A DNA stretch of 7,231 bases from JAIMBK01 sp040755975. Lineage in GTDB: Bacteria; Bacillota; Desulfotomaculia; Desulfotomaculales; Nap2-2B. The DNA lies in the NCBI GenBank assembly GCA_040755975.1, contig JBFLZY010000113.1:1-7231 (forward strand), read 5' to 3'. The first letter of the stretch is position 1. Each line of letters starts with the position of its first letter. Below are positions 1 to 6,097 of this stretch, piece after piece. The notes below the pieces were generated by a model. It made no database searches, was not told where the DNA came from, and saw nothing but the letters and a program-made list of their open reading frames with translations. Position numbers and translations under genes: made by a program.

Positions 1-20
1 CAAGCGGCATCGGCTGACAA

Positions 21-50
21 CGAAGCAACCTGACAGCCAGTGAGTGCCGG
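21..50 (-). repeat. Copy 1 of a 30-bp imperfect repeat
   Basis: On the minus strand this unit starts CCGGCACTCAC and ends GCTTCG. It matches the segment at 138-167 at 24 of 30 positions by my alignment, in the same orientation and 117 bp away. Its first 14 bases (positions 37-50) are also the exact reverse complement of 76-89. I do not recognise the family. It could be a decayed intergenic repeat, a REP-like structured element or the edge of a mobile element. Confidence 0.6.
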
Positions 51-89
51 ATGTCTCGTTACCGGCGCCTTTAGCCCGGCACTCACTGG
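37..89. repeat. Perfect 14-bp inverted repeat (arms 37-50 and 76-89)
   Basis: The arm CCAGTGAGTGCCGG at 37-50 is repeated exactly in reverse complement at 76-89, with 25 bases between. In RNA from either strand this gives a very stable GC-rich hairpin; a G-U pair could extend it at the base. No U-tract follows on either strand, so it is not a standard intrinsic terminator. Sited about 155-205 nt past the acsB stop, it could protect or mark the 3' end of the transcript, which is inference. Confidence 0.7.
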
Positions 90-137
90 TAGTTCGTTCT
101 TGAATGCCCTACTGTTCCAGATCGCCCTGCCTGATGT

Positions 138-167
138 CGAAGTAACCCGATTACCGGTGAGTGCCGG
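138..167 (-). repeat. Copy 2 of the 30-bp imperfect repeat
   Basis: This has the same orientation as the unit at 21-50 and matches it at about 24 of 30 positions. The core shared by all three related sites (40-50, inverted at 76-86, and 157-167) is the 11-mer GTGAGTGCCGG. Because the middle copy is inverted, it could pair with either neighbour, allowing two mutually exclusive hairpins in a transcript. Confidence 0.6.
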
Positions 168-207
168 GTCGCTCCTTGCAAACGAACAGCCAGGCCGAAA
201 ATTTTCC

Positions 208-225
208 GTTTCTCCACGGAGAGAC
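208..225 (-). other. Small hairpin just after acsB
   Basis: An 8-bp stem with one G-U pair (208-215 with 218-225) begins about 20 nt after the acsB stop on the minus strand. The loop is only two bases, so the top pair probably opens. The bases that follow on the minus strand contain a short run of four T, not a proper U-tract. It is at best a weak terminator or a transcript-end structure. Confidence 0.25.
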
Positions 226-243
226 CACAAGCTCACTAGAGCA

Positions 244-2448
244 CTACATCAGCGGATCCATAGCCAGCGCCGGGTGCCCTTTTTCCTCCAGGAAGGGCAG
301 GATCTCCTCGCCGGTGACGCCCACTGTTTCGTCGGCGATCTTGTCGACGAAGTCCTTGCCTAAGCCCCAGTAGTTCTCGGCCGCTTCTGCCAGCATGGGC
401 CGGAGCTGCTCTTTTAGCGCTTTGGGCATCCAGACCAGCCGTCCCAGGCCCCCGTCGGCGGGGACGAACTTGCGGGAGGCTAAATACGATTTGCCGATGC
501 CCATGAAGCCGGGCATCTGCGCGCCGCCGCCGATCATGCCGGCCATGGTGGAGAAGGTCATCCCCGAGGGGGTCATCCCCGGGTGCTCCCGGTTGACCAC
601 CATGAAGCCGTTGCACTCCGGGACCATGGTCAGGATGCACTCGAAGCAGCCGCAGGAGGTCATCGGGTACTCCATGATGGTGTAGAAGTTGACCCTTTCG
701 ATGGTGCGCTGGGAGTTCTTGTAGACGAACTCGTTAAAGGCCTCCCACTGCCCTTTGACCTCGTCGATGATCCCCTCTTTGGGGATCGGCTGGTTGACGC
801 CGTGGGGGTTGATCTCGTAAGCCGCCTTGGCGTCCAGCCAGCTCACCGCGCCGCACAGACCCACCCGCTCGGGGGCGATGACGCAGACGTGGGTGGGGGC
901 GAAGGACTGGCAGAGCAGGCAGGAGTAGAAGGTGTCGATGGTTTCGTCCTGCAGCTCTTTTAAGCGGTCGTCGCGCTTTTTGTAGTAGCCGCGGGCCATT
1001 TCCCTTAACTCCAGCACTTTCTGCTCGTCGGTGTAGATGGTCACCTGCACGCGGTCGACCACGGCGGCAAACTCGGCCTTGAACTTGGCGTAGAGGATGT
1101 TGCCGATGTGCTTTAAGCGGAAGCCCTTGGCAAAGGCTTCTTTGCTGATGCGCACCCACATGATGTCGCGCTGGGCCACGTGCCAGAGGCCCTCGCCGTA
1201 GTTCATGAAGTAGTGGATGCGGCGCTCCAAGACCGGCTCGAAGTCTTCCTGCATCTTGCGGCCGTAGACGTCCACCACGATCCCGATCGGCATGGCGCCG
1301 CCCGCTTCCACGGTGTCGATGTCGGGGCCGATGACTTCCACTTTCCCGTCTTCCACTTCCTCGGCGCCCACCATGCGCACCAGCTCGAAGCTGGGGGTGC
1401 GGGTGCCGCCGAACTCCACGTACATGTCCTTTTTGCGGATGCTCTCGCCCTCGAAGGCCGGGCCGACGGTGATGGGGGCGTCGATCTCCACGTGGGTGAT
1501 TTTGATCTCGCGCAGTTCCATGCCCAGCTGGATGGCTTTGTCCAGGTCGGGCTCGGAGACGAACCAGTCCTTGATTTGCTTGTCTTCGGGCAGGGGCTGG
1601 TCGGTGATGACCGGGATGCCGATGTTGATGGCGCCCAGGGCGGCCGCCGTCTTGACCATGTCGTGCTCGCCCAGGTACAGCACAAAGGCCCGGATCCGCC
1701 GGCGCTGGTAGTCGCGCTGGGCGTCCCTTTGCCCGGGGGGGATGCCGCCGAACATCATGCCGGCGCGCAAGGCGTAATTGGCCGCGTGGACGATCTGGGT
1801 GAAGTTCCCCAAGGGGTAGGCGATTAAGTCGATCCCCAGCTTCACTCCTTCGTCTAACAATTGTTCAATTACTTCGTCGCACAAAAAGAGCATGAAGCCC
1901 ATGCCCATCAGTTTATTGACGGCTTTGGCAAGCTCCTTGGAGTCTTTCGCCCGGCCCAGGATGACCACTTCGCCGGGGATGGTCCAGTCCACCATTTTGG
2001 TCCCGTACTGGCGCACCACGGGGTCGCCGATAAAGCCCGTCCAGGGGGTAACGTGCAGGGGGTTTTCGGGGGTGTGGCGCAGGTAGCGGACGGCTTCGAT
2101 GATGTCGGCGGCGTACCAGGTCGCTTCGCCGGCCAGCCGGGAGTTGGTGAAGCAGCGGAAGTCTTCTTTAAACTGGGCCCGCACCCGGTTCAAGACAGGG
2201 ACGCAGTCGCCCAGGGTTTTGATCTCTTCGCCGCTTAAGCAGCGGATTACCGGCAGGTAATAGGCGGTGTCGGGGTAGCCTACCGGGTGGTTGGCGCCGT
2301 AGCGGCGGATAGCCTGGTTTAACAGGATCTCCGCGTAGCTGACGGCGGTAATGGCGCCTTCGTAGACTTCTTTAAACAGTTTTTTGGGCTCCTTGCCCGG
2401 TGTGATCGCGCCTTCAAAGATTTTATCGAAATTCATTTGCTCGGACAT
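244..2448 (-). CDS. acsB: Acetyl-CoA synthase, CODH/ACS complex alpha subunit (AcsB)
   Basis: This enzyme makes acetyl-CoA from CO, a methyl group carried by the corrinoid iron-sulfur protein, and CoA, in the cytoplasm. The reverse reaction is possible in oxidative metabolism. The 734-residue product is close to the usual ~730 of bacterial AcsB and looks full length. The A-cluster ligands are visible: Cys510, Cys513, Cys522 and Cys532 in the CLLC to LCG segment, and the Cys599-Gly-Cys601 motif. Their spacing equals that of the Moorella enzyme with an offset of four, which places Cys513, Cys599 and Cys601 around the nickel pair and the other cysteines at the [4Fe-4S] cluster. Phe516 in QSF corresponds to the active-site phenylalanine. 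The ATG at 2448 has GGGAGGAAG (2453-2461) four bases upstream. It follows cooS by 28 nt, so the two are co-transcribed and the products are expected to form the alpha2-beta2 complex. No truncation or frameshift is seen. Confidence 0.97.
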   Translation of the reverse strand: MSEQMNFDKIFEGAITPGKEPKKLFKEVYEGAITAVSYAEILLNQAIRRYGANHPVGYPDTAYYLPVIRCLSGEEIKTLGDCVPVLNRVRAQFKEDFRCFTNSRLAGEATWYAADIIEAVRYLRHTPENPLHVTPWTGFIGDPVVRQYGTKMVDWTIPGEVVILGRAKDSKELAKAVNKLMGMGFMLFLCDEVIEQLLDEGVKLGIDLIAYPLGNFTQIVHAANYALRAGMMFGGIPPGQRDAQRDYQRRRIRAFVLYLGEHDMVKTAAALGAINIGIPVITDQPLPEDKQIKDWFVSEPDLDKAIQLGMELREIKITHVEIDAPITVGPAFEGESIRKKDMYVEFGGTRTPSFELVRMVGAEEVEDGKVEVIGPDIDTVEAGGAMPIGIVVDVYGRKMQEDFEPVLERRIHYFMNYGEGLWHVAQRDIMWVRISKEAFAKGFRLKHIGNILYAKFKAEFAAVVDRVQVTIYTDEQKVLELREMARGYYKKRDDRLKELQDETIDTFYSCLLCQSFAPTHVCVIAPERVGLCGAVSWLDAKAAYEINPHGVNQPIPKEGIIDEVKGQWEAFNEFVYKNSQRTIERVNFYTIMEYPMTSCGCFECILTMVPECNGFMVVNREHPGMTPSGMTFSTMAGMIGGGAQMPGFMGIGKSYLASRKFVPADGGLGRLVWMPKALKEQLRPMLAEAAENYWGLGKDFVDKIADETVGVTGEEILPFLEEKGHPALAMDPLM

Positions 2449-2476
2449 CGTGCTTCCTCCCTTCGTTTCCGTTCCC

Positions 2477-4492
2477 TTAATAGTTCTGGCACAAAGCGGT
2501 TTCCAGGTCCTCGGCGGTCTTCCGGTGGATGCCCAGTTTCCAGGCCCGGTATTCCAGGGCGTTTAGGATTTTCCGGGCGGCGACCTGGGGATCCATCTCG
2601 AAAATGAAGTAACCACCATAGACGTCGGAAGCGATCTGGGTGGCAATGCTGTAGAACAGGTCGCTCCCTTCCACGGGCGGCATGGAGCCGACGTGTACGG
2701 AGGCGCCCATGGTCACAAACCAGCAGCCGATGGAAACCGCTTTGCCGGTCATGGCTTCCGGGGCGGTGGCCACGAAGGGCACTTTGGGTGTATCCACGCC
2801 AAGCTGTTTGGCCATATCCATCCACAGGTCGGAGCAACGGGTGTTGTCTACGCAGGAGCCCATGTGGAAAATGGGCGGCAGCGGAACGGTTAAGTTGGCC
2901 TTTTCGGCAAGCCGGGCCAGGAACTTTTTCAAGCCCGGGCCAGCCAATTCCATGGCCTCCGGGGCGAGCAGGCCCGCTTTGGCGCAGCCCTGCATGGCGC
3001 AGCCGGTGCCGATGGTGAAGACGTCGTTTTTAATCATTTCTCTGGCGATGGTCAGGTGGCTGTCGTCCTGGAAACGTTTTAAGTTGTTGCACCCGGCCAT
3101 CAGCACGACGCCTTTTAATTCGCCGCTTAAGATGGCGTCGGTAAGAACGCTGACCGGATTGTCCGGGCTGACCGCGGCAAAAAGGTCGTAAAGGGCTTCC
3201 AGGCTCCACCCGGCCACGACTTTATGCTTGATGGCCGGAATGTGGTAGCGGCCGGGGTCTCTGCGCTTAAAGGCGTCGATGGCGATGCGCAGGGCCATTT
3301 TGGCGTTGTCCAGCGCGTTTTCGGTATTGTAGTCGATGTGCTGGGAGCCGGGGATCTTCGCCACCGGCGAGGTGGTGATGATCTGGGTGTGGAAGCACTC
3401 GGCCGCCGTCCGGATGGAAGGCATGATGCACTGGACGTCCACCACGAAGGCATCCAGCACCCCGGTGACGATGGCCAGTTCGGCGGAGGCGTAAGAAGTG
3501 CACAAGGGGACTCCCCGGCGCATGAGCACCTCGTTGCCCGTGCAGCAGATGCCGACCAGGTTGATTCCCTTGGCGCCGGCCGCCCTTGCTTCCCCCTCCA
3601 ACTGCTGGGCGGCGTCGCAGATAATCTCGCTTAAAACGGGGTTGTGGCCGTAGAGAGCAATGTTGACCTTTTCCGGGTCCAGCACACCGAAGTTGGCTTC
3701 GGTGACCAGCGGCCGCGGGGTGCCGAAAAGGATGTCGGAAACGTCGGTGCCGATGTGCATTCCCACGTAATCGGAAAGCGAAACCCGCAGGGCGCTGAAG
3801 GTGATATTTACCGGATCGTTGTCCATGCCCATGTGGGCCTGGTTGACCAGTTCGGAAATGGAGTTGTAGGAGCCGCTGGGCATAATGTTATGGGAGAAAA
3901 ACTTTTCCTTGCGGTCTTCGGTAACGGTGGTCTGGATCCAGGTGGAATAGCCTTCGCCGTTCAGGCGGCGGAAATCCTCCAGGGCTGCTTCGGCTACCTC
4001 CCTGGCCAGCTGAAGGTCGCCTTTCCCTTCGCTGGAAATCCCGATGCGGGCGGCAATTTTCTTGAGTTTGGCAGGGTCCTTCACCTGGTAGTCGGGGGCC
4101 TTCCCCTCCGTCATTTTGTGCATGGTTTCGGTAAGGAAGTGGGCGTGCTCGTTGTGCGCCGCCGCTCCGGTGAGCAGCATCAACCCCGTACTGCGGGCGG
4201 CGATGGTCCAGGCGGAAGCACCGCAAATCCCCTTGCTGCCGGGCCCTTCATCGGCTTTAATCCGGCACGGTCCGGCCATGCAGAAACGGCAGCAAATTCC
4301 CCGGTAGCCGAACTGGCACTGGGGCTGCTGGGCCACCGTCCGCTCAAAAGCGGTCACTACGCCGCTCTTTTGGGCGACGTCAATTAATTCCAGCGCGCCG
4401 GGATCGACGCTTCTTTTCACTACCTTGGGTTCCGCTACCCGGGGCGCGTTCGAAGGTCGGCTGGTATGGTCTGGATCCCTGAATCTGGGCAT
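2477..4492 (-). CDS. cooS: Ni-Fe-S carbon monoxide dehydrogenase catalytic subunit (CooS/AcsA)
   Basis: This subunit interconverts CO2 and CO at a Ni-4Fe-5S C-cluster. Beside acsB it is expected to be the beta subunit of the CODH/ACS complex (also named AcsA), feeding CO through a tunnel to AcsB. The 671 residues match the family length. Near the N-terminus Cys59 and Cys67 fit the D-cluster, which bridges two subunits; Cys68, Cys71, Cys76 and Cys90 fit the B-cluster. C-cluster ligands are His283 (YGHNP), Cys317, Cys355, Cys468 (AGCNN), Cys498 (GTGC) and Cys547 (GSC). A histidine series around 113-125 and Lys584 fit the proton path and catalytic lysine of the family. All key ligands are present. 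The ATG at 4492 is chosen because AAGGAGG (4501-4507) lies eight bases upstream; an ATG four bases earlier is out of frame. It could be a monofunctional CODH, but the 28-nt link to acsB argues for the complex. Confidence 0.97.
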   Translation of the reverse strand: MPRFRDPDHTSRPSNAPRVAEPKVVKRSVDPGALELIDVAQKSGVVTAFERTVAQQPQCQFGYRGICCRFCMAGPCRIKADEGPGSKGICGASAWTIAARSTGLMLLTGAAAHNEHAHFLTETMHKMTEGKAPDYQVKDPAKLKKIAARIGISSEGKGDLQLAREVAEAALEDFRRLNGEGYSTWIQTTVTEDRKEKFFSHNIMPSGSYNSISELVNQAHMGMDNDPVNITFSALRVSLSDYVGMHIGTDVSDILFGTPRPLVTEANFGVLDPEKVNIALYGHNPVLSEIICDAAQQLEGEARAAGAKGINLVGICCTGNEVLMRRGVPLCTSYASAELAIVTGVLDAFVVDVQCIMPSIRTAAECFHTQIITTSPVAKIPGSQHIDYNTENALDNAKMALRIAIDAFKRRDPGRYHIPAIKHKVVAGWSLEALYDLFAAVSPDNPVSVLTDAILSGELKGVVLMAGCNNLKRFQDDSHLTIAREMIKNDVFTIGTGCAMQGCAKAGLLAPEAMELAGPGLKKFLARLAEKANLTVPLPPIFHMGSCVDNTRCSDLWMDMAKQLGVDTPKVPFVATAPEAMTGKAVSIGCWFVTMGASVHVGSMPPVEGSDLFYSIATQIASDVYGGYFIFEMDPQVAARKILNALEYRAWKLGIHRKTAEDLETALCQNY

Positions 4493-4527
4493 TCATTTAA
4501 CCTCCTTGGTTAAAATTTAAAGCAAGA

Positions 4528-4556
4528 AAATAATGGCCAAAATTTCCTGCTGCCAA
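4528..4556 (-). promoter_or_regulatory. Possible sigma-A promoter for cooS-acsB
   Basis: On the minus strand, TTGGCA (4551-4556) and TTATTT (4528-4533) are separated by 17 bases. The -35 is good and the -10 is poor. The start point would fall near 4521, giving an untranslated leader of about 28 nt that ends in AAGGAGG and the cooS ATG. A palindrome sits just upstream. A weak -10 would suit an activated promoter. cooS-acsB may also be read from the cooC promoter. Confidence 0.35.
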
Positions 4557-4560
4557 CTCT

Positions 4561-4572
4561 TCAGTTAACTGA
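4561..4572. promoter_or_regulatory. 12-bp perfect palindrome upstream of cooS, candidate operator
   Basis: TCAGTTAACTGA is a perfect 12-bp palindrome. It ends four bases upstream of the putative -35 of cooS and is centred near -46 of the predicted start, a common position for an activator site. I did not find a second copy of it in the window. It could also be chance in AT-rich DNA. Confidence 0.35.
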
Positions 4573-4654
4573 CCGGGGAAAAAACGCTTGGCGCATCCCT
4601 CTCCCCGAAGAATGAACCCTTTCTTTGGCCTGGCCAGCAGCAGTTTTGGCCCCT

Positions 4655-5440
4655 CTAAATAACTCCCCTCTCCCTTTCTCCATCACCTGCCTCACTTAAA
4701 ATTTTCTCTTTAATTCTTTCTACGTCAGCCAGCAATCCTCCCCCAACACCCGCTGCCGTCGGCTCCATGGCACTCTCCCAAACGCTTTCGTCAAATTTAA
4801 CCAGCCCCAGCACCTCGCCGGGCTGAAAACTGTTGACGATAAATTCTTTTTCCTTTTCGGAGCGGACCTTGTTGCCGATAATCTTTACCTTTTGAATTCC
4901 CAGGTCGGCAGACATCCTTTTCACGTGGCGGGCTGTGTTCACGCTGTTCCGGCCGGGCTCCACCACCACCAGCATCAAATCCACCCCTTTGGCGGTGCCG
5001 CGGGAAAGATGCTCGATGCCCGCCCCCATGTCCATTACGACCACTTCATCCTGATCGAGCAGCAGCGCGGAAACCAGAGCATGCAAAAAAGTATTTTCCC
5101 GGCAGTAACACTCGGAACCTCCCTTTTTGATTTCTCCCATCCGGAAAAACCGGATGTTCCCGAGACGGTACGCGTAATCTTCCAAAACATCGGTTACTTT
5201 GGGGTTAAGGACGTAAAAAGCGCCCTGGCCGCTTTTGGCGCGGATTACTTCTTTCATTTCCACAACCGGCCTGATCTGCAAGGCCGCCTCTTCGGGAATA
5301 CCCAGCGCGGCGGCCAGGCAGGCGTCCGGGTCGCCATCGATGGCGTAAACCAGCCGGTGGGTACGGGCAAAAGATTTCGTCAGCGCAGCGGCAATAGTCG
5401 TCTTGCCCACCCCGCCCTTGCCGGAAATGGCTAATTTCAT
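4655..5440 (-). CDS. cooC: CODH/ACS nickel-insertion ATPase (CooC/AcsF, MinD family)
   Basis: This is a cytoplasmic deviant-Walker ATPase that helps mature the nickel centres of CODH (CooC) or acetyl-CoA synthase (the AcsF type). The 261-residue product has the family length. The N-terminal P-loop GKGGVGKTT spans residues 7-15, with the signature lysine Lys8 of the MinD/ArsA class. Asp35 to Asp37 (DGD) follows the second strand, and DMGAG at 137-141 is the switch II motif. The Cys111-Tyr-Cys113 motif matches the CxC that binds metal at the CooC dimer interface. Asn190-Lys191 fits the adenine-contact site. The ATG at 5440 is preceded by AGAGGTG (5446-5452) with five bases between. It is upstream of and co-directional with cooS and acsB, 162 nt from cooS. 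Sequence alone does not decide between a CODH-specific CooC and an ACS-specific AcsF. Confidence 0.9.
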   Translation of the reverse strand: MKLAISGKGGVGKTTIAAALTKSFARTHRLVYAIDGDPDACLAAALGIPEEAALQIRPVVEMKEVIRAKSGQGAFYVLNPKVTDVLEDYAYRLGNIRFFRMGEIKKGGSECYCRENTFLHALVSALLLDQDEVVVMDMGAGIEHLSRGTAKGVDLMLVVVEPGRNSVNTARHVKRMSADLGIQKVKIIGNKVRSEKEKEFIVNSFQPGEVLGLVKFDESVWESAMEPTAAGVGGGLLADVERIKEKILSEAGDGERERGVI

Positions 5441-5568
5441 CTGTTCACCTCTTTAATTTTTTCGCCGCCTGATAAAAAAATCCTGCTAACAATTTTTTAG
5501 CTTTATGATCCGTTTCGACGGAAGAGAGAAAAATCCTCCCCTCAAAATATTAAAATTGTGAACACAAG
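5441..5568 (-). promoter_or_regulatory. cooC upstream region with three small dyads
   Basis: A TAATAT hexamer (5547-5552, minus strand) is a possible -10, but no good -35 stands at the right distance, so I do not name a promoter with confidence. Three dyads are seen: TTGTG-AA-CACAA (plus-strand reading, about 5556-5567), TCCGT-TTCG-ACGGA (5509-5522), and GCTAA-N7-TTAGC (5485-5501), the last about 45-60 nt before the cooC ATG. The TTGTGAA sequence is like half of a Rex (NADH-sensing repressor) box, but the second half does not fit. Confidence 0.3.
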
Positions 5569-5592
5569 AAAAAAATCGGCGCTGCCGATTTT
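5569..5592 (-). terminator. Intrinsic terminator of the phasin-like gene
   Basis: A perfect 9-bp stem pairs 5572-5580 with 5584-5592 around a 3-nt loop. On the minus strand it is AAAATCGGC, AGC, GCCGATTTT, and the T-run continues to seven T. It lies 27 nt past the stop of the 5619-5954 gene. It separates that gene from cooC, so cooC should have its own promoter. Confidence 0.85.
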
Positions 5593-5618
5593 CAACAGGT
5601 AAATCAGCTTAATTTACC

Positions 5619-5954
5619 CTACCCCTGCTGCGGCGGTGGTTCCCCGCCCTGACCGGCGGTCTGTCCCGTTTGGGCCTCTAAACGGCTAATCCGCTCTTCC
5701 AGGGCCTTTAAGTCCTGTTTAGTAACCAAACCCACTTCTTCGCGGAACCTGTTGATTTCACTTCTGATTGCCTGGACTAAGGCTGCTCTTTCCTGCTCCC
5801 CCTTTTCGATCAGGTCGCGAAACACGCCTCTAGCTTCCTCGGCGCTGACCTGTCCTCTTTCGACCAGTTCTTTGACGATCTGTTCCGCCTTTTCGCGGGT
5901 CAGGGAAAATGCGCCGATCCCGGCCAGCGCCAGCTTCCTGAAAACGTCCTTCAT
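5619..5954 (-). CDS. Phasin-like small helical protein (PHA synthesis regulator type)
   Basis: A 111-residue, highly charged and predicted helical protein of the type annotated as polyhydroxyalkanoate synthesis regulator phasin. It opens with VFRKLALAGIGAFSLTREKA (residues 4-23), a hydrophobic helix start typical of this family, and continues with alternating acidic and basic helices. Residues 82-95 have Leu/Ile heptad spacing (Leu82, Leu85, Ile89, Leu92), a likely short coiled coil. The last 16 residues are a Gly/Gln/Pro-rich tail. No signal peptide or membrane span is evident. The ATG at 5954 is chosen because AAAGGGGG (5961-5968) lies six bases upstream and the family N-terminus begins there; the frame stays open to an ATG at 6110, but that stretch crosses the promoter. 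It has its own promoter and terminator, so its link to acetyl-CoA synthesis is positional only. The true function of such proteins in Firmicutes is unclear. Confidence 0.8.
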   Translation of the reverse strand: MKDVFRKLALAGIGAFSLTREKAEQIVKELVERGQVSAEEARGVFRDLIEKGEQERAALVQAIRSEINRFREEVGLVTKQDLKALEERISRLEAQTGQTAGQGGEPPPQQG

Positions 5955-5987
5955 GAAAAACCCCCTTTCCTCGCCAAATAAGAAACA

Positions 5988-5996
5988 AGTATAGCA
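5988..5996 (-). promoter_or_regulatory. Extended -10 promoter of the phasin-like gene
   Basis: The minus strand reads TGCTATACT, an extended -10 element (TGN plus TATACT). The predicted start is near 5981, about 27 nt before the ATG, and the leader carries the purine-rich ribosome binding site. No good -35 is present, which is normal for extended -10 promoters. Confidence 0.6.
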
Positions 5997-5998
5997 TA

Positions 5999-6028
5999 TC
6001 CCGAAGAACATTTTATCATGCTTCGGGA
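5999..6028. promoter_or_regulatory. 8-bp inverted repeat at the phasin promoter, candidate operator
   Basis: TCCCGAAG at 5999-6006 and CTTCGGGA at 6021-6028 are perfect inverted arms 14 bases apart. They begin three bases upstream of the extended -10 and cover the -35 zone of the minus-strand promoter. No T-run follows on either strand, so it is not a terminator. A repressor or activator dimer site is the likely reading. Confidence 0.45.
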
Positions 6029-6097
6029 AGATTGGGAATTGGGGGATTTTTTCTTTCGCCCCCCAAATTTTGTCCTTTTCGACGTATATTATCAGCA

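Larger units (their letters stand above)
1..243. other. Non-coding flank downstream of acsB with a repeat cluster
   Basis: No credible gene is seen on either strand: the open frames here lack a convincing ribosome binding site or run antisense into acsB. The stretch lies after the acsB stop codon and holds several related short repeats, listed separately. In other acetogens acsB is often followed by genes for the corrinoid iron-sulfur protein or methyltransferase. None begins within these 243 bases, so acsB may be the last gene of its transcript, but the window ends too soon to be sure. Confidence 0.6.
4493..4654 (-). promoter_or_regulatory. cooC-cooS intergenic region with long-range stem
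   Basis: This 162-nt gap is large for an operon joint and is structured. GGCCAAAA at 4535-4542 pairs with TTTTGGCC at 4644-4651, and CTGCTG at 4547-4552 pairs with CAGCAG at 4638-4643. The outer stem is therefore 8 + 6 bp with a four-base bulge. Inside it, CGGGGA (4574-4579) pairs with TCCCCG (4602-4607). On the minus strand a tiny CGC-CAA-GCG hairpin is followed by six T at about 4580-4585, a weak terminator at most. Read-through RNA from cooC would fold here, which could tune the cooC to cooS ratio. Confidence 0.4.

Noticed and set aside
21..167. CRISPR-like array at the left edge
   Set aside because: There are only two direct 30-bp copies, 24 of 30 identical, 117 bp apart, with an inverted core between. 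CRISPR repeats would be near identical, all direct and regularly spaced.
40..363. Plus-strand open frame in the left flank
   Set aside because: It begins in the repeat cluster and ends antisense to acsB, with no ribosome binding site and no recognisable protein.
4494..4496. Upstream ATG for cooS (ATGAATG overlap)
   Set aside because: It is in another frame and would encode only a short unrelated peptide; the ATG at 4492 is in frame and correctly spaced from AAGGAGG.
4580..4607. Intrinsic terminator between cooC and cooS
   Set aside because: Six T follow a stem of only three sure pairs on the minus strand, too weak to call; it is noted only in the intergenic description.
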